NCBI GenBank assembly: GCA_030628905.1
Contig: DAOVQB010000204.1
Coordinates: forward strand, 1-8,259
DNA from: DAOVQB01 sp023128935
GTDB taxonomy: Bacteria > Eisenbacteria > RBG-16-71-46 > CAIMUX01 > WJJG01
DNA: 8,259 nt
Reading direction: 5' to 3'
Program-made: the position numbers and the translations under genes
The notes under the pieces: generated by a model
Seen by the model: only the letters and a program-made list of their open reading frames with translations
What the model was told of the DNA's origin: nothing
The model's database searches: none
Shown here: piece after piece, positions 5,514 to 8,259 of the stretch
Numbering within the stretch: position 1 is the first letter of the stretch
Layout of the letters: each line of letters opens with the position of its first letter

Positions 5514-7173
5514 TGGAACTCTCATCGGGGTTGATAATCTGAACTGGCGCACCCGTTGTTGTAATTTGGCGCAGCAGATTGGTGCGCAGAACGAAAAAAG
5601 CCCCGGTAAGAAGCAAGACCATGGCGAGGGCCAGGGCTACCCAATAGCGGCGGAACCACCCCCGCCGAACGAGCACGCGCCCAATCAGCGGCGTGGTGCC
5701 GAGGACCGGTTCGGGCACGATCCGGGAGAAATCCTCTACGGAGCGCAGGACCGGGTCCATCATTTCGATCAGGTATGCTACCCCCAAGCCGATGAGCGGC
5801 CCGATGAGGACCGCCATCATGAAAATCCGCTTGCGATTCGGGCGGCTCGGAGAAAGCGGGAGGTTCGCCGGATCGAGGATCTTCATTTGCAGGCCGAGCT
5901 TGGTAATCTCAACGGCCCGGCTGATATCGGCGGCGATCAGCTGCGCCTGGAAGGATTGGAGCAATCTGCGGTTCGAGTCGACCTGTTCTTGCAAGCGTGC
6001 TGTTTCGAGTTCTTTCTTAGGAGCCTCTCCAATTCGCTGTTGAAATGTATCAATCGCCTTGTTCAACGCCGCCAGAGCTTCTGCTTGAGCGTACAGATCG
6101 ACATTGGAGAACACAAACCGGATCACATCACCTTGAACCTGATCGCCGGCATCGGCGTACTGCTCCTCAGCCGCCCGCTCCACGAGTTGCAGAAGCTCCA
6201 GGCGAATGGCGCTGTATCCTGATGGCGGCCAATCCCCGGGCCCGCCTGAAGCACCGGCAAGGCGCTCAGCAAGGCCGCGCTTCAGTGCGATGACAAGCCG
6301 CCGAGCCACCTCACTGATTTCGGGAATCTGCATCAGAGGCAGGTCATCTGCGCTGAGCCCATGATTCGACAATGACGCCGAATGCGATTCAAACTGTCCC
6401 TGCGTGGTGGACAAGCCATCGGCAATTCGGGTCCGCAGCGCCTCCGCATAGGCGCGATTCTCTTCGCGGATCATGCCATGTGTCAGTGCGCGCTCAATGA
6501 GTAGCTGACGGTTGGCTTCCAGAGCTCCTTCCGATTGGCGGAGCTGGCGTTCATAAACGCGGCGCTGCTCGAGCGCGAATTCATGCGCTGCTCGGATACT
6601 CTCTAGCGCTTCCTGGCTCGAAAGGTCCACATAGAGCTCGCTGATCCACTGGGCAAGAAGTTGGGCACCTTCGGCGCTATAGTCGGCAACTGTTATCCTA
6701 TAGAGACCGGCACCCGCCGATCTGAAATCCAGCCTGGCCTGCAAATTACTCACAAGAATCCGCACGGCCATTTCATCTCGGCTGATCTGCGGATGCTTCT
6801 TTTGCAGTTCAGCAGCTTGGCCCAGAATGACTGGATCCTCATTCATCCGCAGCATGCGAATAACGCGCTCCAGGAATGGTCGGCTGCGTATGCGCCCGGC
6901 CAGCTTGTCCAGGCGCACCCGGCCAGCATTGCGCCCTCCAGGGGACTGCATGATGCCCCCCATGAGATTCTCGACGGCGCGGGATACAAGACGGCTGTCC
7001 TCGATGGACAGAACGGCCGACGATTGATACACATTGGGACGAAGGGCCAGGACAATCAGGACAGTACAAAGCGTGGCAACCGTGCAAAGAAGGATAATCG
7101 CCTTGCGGCGCCAGAAAAGGCGCACGTAGCGCATGAGGTCAAGCGTGTTATCCAAAGATGGATCTATGTCCAT
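5500..7173 (-). CDS. Wzz/GNVR-type polysaccharide chain-length determinant (polysaccharide co-polymerase)
   Basis: The 557-residue inner-membrane protein starts with a Wzz-type cytoplasmic lead (LMRYVRLFWRRK at 13-24) and a first membrane helix at about 25-44. A long periplasmic part follows, largely helical and rich in Glu, Arg, Gln and Ala (roughly 190-250 and 360-430), consistent with coiled coil. The Pro-rich segment LPLSPSRPNRK at 438-448 precedes the second helix (449-469), as is standard for this family. A third hydrophobic segment at 511-529 follows a basic stretch, WFRR; this fits the longer exosortase-associated chain-length proteins but would put the tail back in the periplasm. The protein oligomerises around the polymerase to set chain length and contacts the export pore and the kinase. 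GGGGA lies 5 bases before the ATG. It follows the export gene by 20 bases and overlaps the kinase start by 14. Confidence 0.9.
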   Translation of the reverse strand: MDIDPSLDNTLDLMRYVRLFWRRKAIILLCTVATLCTVLIVLALRPNVYQSSAVLSIEDSRLVSRAVENLMGGIMQSPGGRNAGRVRLDKLAGRIRSRPFLERVIRMLRMNEDPVILGQAAELQKKHPQISRDEMAVRILVSNLQARLDFRSAGAGLYRITVADYSAEGAQLLAQWISELYVDLSSQEALESIRAAHEFALEQRRVYERQLRQSEGALEANRQLLIERALTHGMIREENRAYAEALRTRIADGLSTTQGQFESHSASLSNHGLSADDLPLMQIPEISEVARRLVIALKRGLAERLAGASGGPGDWPPSGYSAIRLELLQLVERAAEEQYADAGDQVQGDVIRFVFSNVDLYAQAEALAALNKAIDTFQQRIGEAPKKELETARLQEQVDSNRRLLQSFQAQLIAADISRAVEITKLGLQMKILDPANLPLSPSRPNRKRIFMMAVLIGPLIGLGVAYLIEMMDPVLRSVEDFSRIVPEPVLGTTPLIGRVLVRRGWFRRYWVALALAMVLLLTGAFFVLRTNLLRQITTTGAPVQIINPDESSNETP

Positions 7174-7193
7174 GAAATCCCCGATCGTTCGGA

Positions 7194-8129
7194 CTATTTC
7201 AAGACCAGTATGAGACTCACCATAGAGGTTATCACTGGGGCCAGGCGAATAGTATCGAGGAGCACCGTACCCAGGGAGCGCCCCTTGCTGGGCACAGTTA
7301 TTGTGTCGCCCGTCTTCAATTCAAGATTGGCAACGGGCTTAGCCTCGTGTAGGTACCCATAGAGATCGAGCTGATAAGAGATGGCTCCCGTACTGGTGGG
7401 ACGCGTGATTCGCACCTTGCGGAGATCGGCATTCGGTAAAGGTCCGCCCGAGATCGAAAGCGCTTCGATCACGGTTTCGGCGGCCTTGACGCTGTATGCT
7501 CCAGGGCTCCGCACAGCACCCAGCACCTGGATCTTGTCCTCGGAACCTACTCTGGCGCCCAGAGATGGGACTACGATCGTGTCCTTAGACTGCAGGGTCG
7601 CAAGACTATCCAGAGGGGTATCCTCTATGCCCCGCGACAGATCCACAGTAACCGTGCGCGGGAACCCTTCCTCTTCCTCACTGTGGATGATTTGCACTTG
7701 GCCCAGATCCGCATCGGGCGTTGCCCCGCCGGCAGTCAGGAGGATTGCCCACAGGTCCGGGAGCTTGGCAAAACTATAACGCCCCGGGCTCCGCACGGCA
7801 CCCACAACGGTTACGCGTTGGCTGTTGTACTCGGCAACCGAGAGCGTGACCCCGGTGATACTCGGATCGAGTAATTGATACCGCTCTGTAAGATGAACAC
7901 TCAATTGCGCGAGCGTGTATCCCTCAGCCTTGAGCGCACCCAGAAGTGGAAGTCGGACTTCGCCAGAGAGGTTCAGTCCTGTCGAGACCGTGAGGTCGGG
8001 TCGTCCCCAGACATAGACCTGGATAACATCCCCCTCACCGAGTCGGTATTCATCCTCTTCTTGGGCCAACAGAGAAGAACTCACAAAAGCCAGGCAAGCG
8101 ACCACCATAAAAAGCACACGTATTCTCAT
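7194..8129 (-). CDS. Wza-type outer-membrane polysaccharide export protein with two SLBB domains
   Basis: The protein has 311 residues from the ATG at 8129. MRIRVLFMVVACLAFVSSSLLA is a clear signal peptide, probably cut by signal peptidase I after A22. The mature part starts with the polysaccharide export domain (YRLGEGDVIQVYVWGRPDL at 28-46, to about 100). Two SLBB domains follow at about 105-190 and 200-280, each opening with a VxGAVRSPG motif. A C-terminal hydrophobic, helix-prone segment (287-310) corresponds to the membrane-spanning helix of Wza. Wza proteins form the ring through which capsule or EPS leaves the cell. Unlike Wza it has no lipobox at the expected cleavage site; a VVAC at 9-12 lies too early to be convincing. 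An upstream ATG at 8195 would add 22 residues and overlap the preceding stop codon, but it puts an odd tail before the signal peptide. Confidence 0.88.
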   Translation of the reverse strand: MRIRVLFMVVACLAFVSSSLLAQEEDEYRLGEGDVIQVYVWGRPDLTVSTGLNLSGEVRLPLLGALKAEGYTLAQLSVHLTERYQLLDPSITGVTLSVAEYNSQRVTVVGAVRSPGRYSFAKLPDLWAILLTAGGATPDADLGQVQIIHSEEEEGFPRTVTVDLSRGIEDTPLDSLATLQSKDTIVVPSLGARVGSEDKIQVLGAVRSPGAYSVKAAETVIEALSISGGPLPNADLRKVRITRPTSTGAISYQLDLYGYLHEAKPVANLELKTGDTITVPSKGRSLGTVLLDTIRLAPVITSMVSLILVLK

Positions 8130-8133
8130 ACGT

Positions 8134-8140
8134 CCCCCCC
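8134..8140 (-). promoter_or_regulatory. G7 tract acting as ribosome-binding region of the export gene
   Basis: On the minus strand a run of seven G lies 4 bases before the ATG at 8129 and is the only purine-rich stretch in Shine-Dalgarno position. A G-run pairs imperfectly with the anti-Shine-Dalgarno sequence. The position supports the 8129 start. As a homopolymer, its length may vary by slippage. Confidence 0.35.
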
Positions 8141-8184
8141 AAGCTGGCAGGGCGGATGAGAGATCGTCGCGCCAACAAACCCAA

Positions 8185-8259
8185 TCACAAGGCATCTCTC
8201 CCCCGCAAAGCGACGTCGATTGTCTTCAGCAGGATCTTGACATCCATTAGCGTGCTCCG
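8185..8259 (-). CDS. Priming sugar transferase (polyprenyl-phosphate glycosylphosphotransferase), C-terminal end only
   Basis: Only the last 24 codons and the TGA are in the window; the gene continues beyond the right edge. The visible end reads STLMDVKILLKT, followed by IDVALRGRDAL. This matches the typical C-terminus of WcaJ/PssY-like bacterial sugar transferases, where a WLDxKILLKT helix is followed by a short tail ending in RGxGA-like residues. Such enzymes transfer a sugar-1-phosphate from a nucleotide sugar to undecaprenyl phosphate at the inner membrane, the first step of repeat-unit synthesis. The position just upstream of the export, chain-length and kinase genes is the usual one. 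The call rests on a short fragment and on context. The gap to the export gene start at 8129 is 55 bases, too short to suggest a separate promoter strongly. Confidence 0.65.
   Translation of the reverse strand, partial: RSTLMDVKILLKTIDVALRGRDAL

Noticed and set aside
5434..6222. 262-residue plus-strand open frame opposite the chain-length gene
   Set aside because: The composition is that of an antisense shadow, and it spans the boundary of two well-supported minus-strand genes.
6661..7362. 233-residue plus-strand open frame opposite the chain-length and export genes
   Set aside because: It has no motif and crosses the junction between two real genes on the other strand.
1..8259. CRISPR arrays, rRNA, tRNA, riboswitches and phage genes
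   Set aside because: I looked for regular repeat-spacer patterns and recognisable RNA motifs on both strands and saw none.

Overview
The window reads as part of an extracellular polysaccharide locus from a Gram-negative bacterium. The evidence is an outer-membrane Wza-type export protein with a cleavable signal peptide, an inner-membrane chain-length protein and a separate tyrosine autokinase. Base composition is fairly GC-rich in the polysaccharide genes and lower on the left side. The phylum cannot be fixed from sequence alone. The CPBP-family membrane protease at 1803-2477 looks like the CAAX-protease-related subfamily known from PEP-CTERM/exosortase organisms, so an exosortase (XrtA/EpsH) may lie nearby. 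None is encoded in the window.

Right half (minus strand, transcribed right to left, 8259 to 3779): a tightly packed operon. It starts with the last 24 codons of a probable priming sugar transferase. Next come the Wza-type polysaccharide export protein, the Wzz/GNVR chain-length determinant, a CpsD/CapB-like tyrosine kinase and an ExoA-like GT2 glycosyltransferase. Spacings are 55 and 20 bases, then overlaps of 14 and 23 bases. The operon promoter is off the right edge.

Middle (plus strand, 1803-3792): the CPBP protease gene, with a good candidate sigma-70 promoter at 1705-1734, then a GT4 glycosyltransferase. The GT4 gene converges on the GT2 gene, and their 3' ends overlap by 14 bases.

Left part (1-1802): a minus-strand gene for a VanZ-type membrane protein with a C-terminal extracytoplasmic beta-sandwich-like domain. 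It sits in lower-GC DNA between a broken IS3-type OrfA remnant (about 159-257) and a patch of imperfect direct repeats (1621-1700) that may be insertion-sequence end debris.

Likely division of labour: the priming transferase loads the first sugar on undecaprenyl phosphate, and GT4 and GT2 extend the repeat unit. The chain-length protein and kinase control polymerisation and export, and the Wza-like protein forms the outer-membrane exit. The CPBP and VanZ proteins are membrane accessories of unknown exact role.
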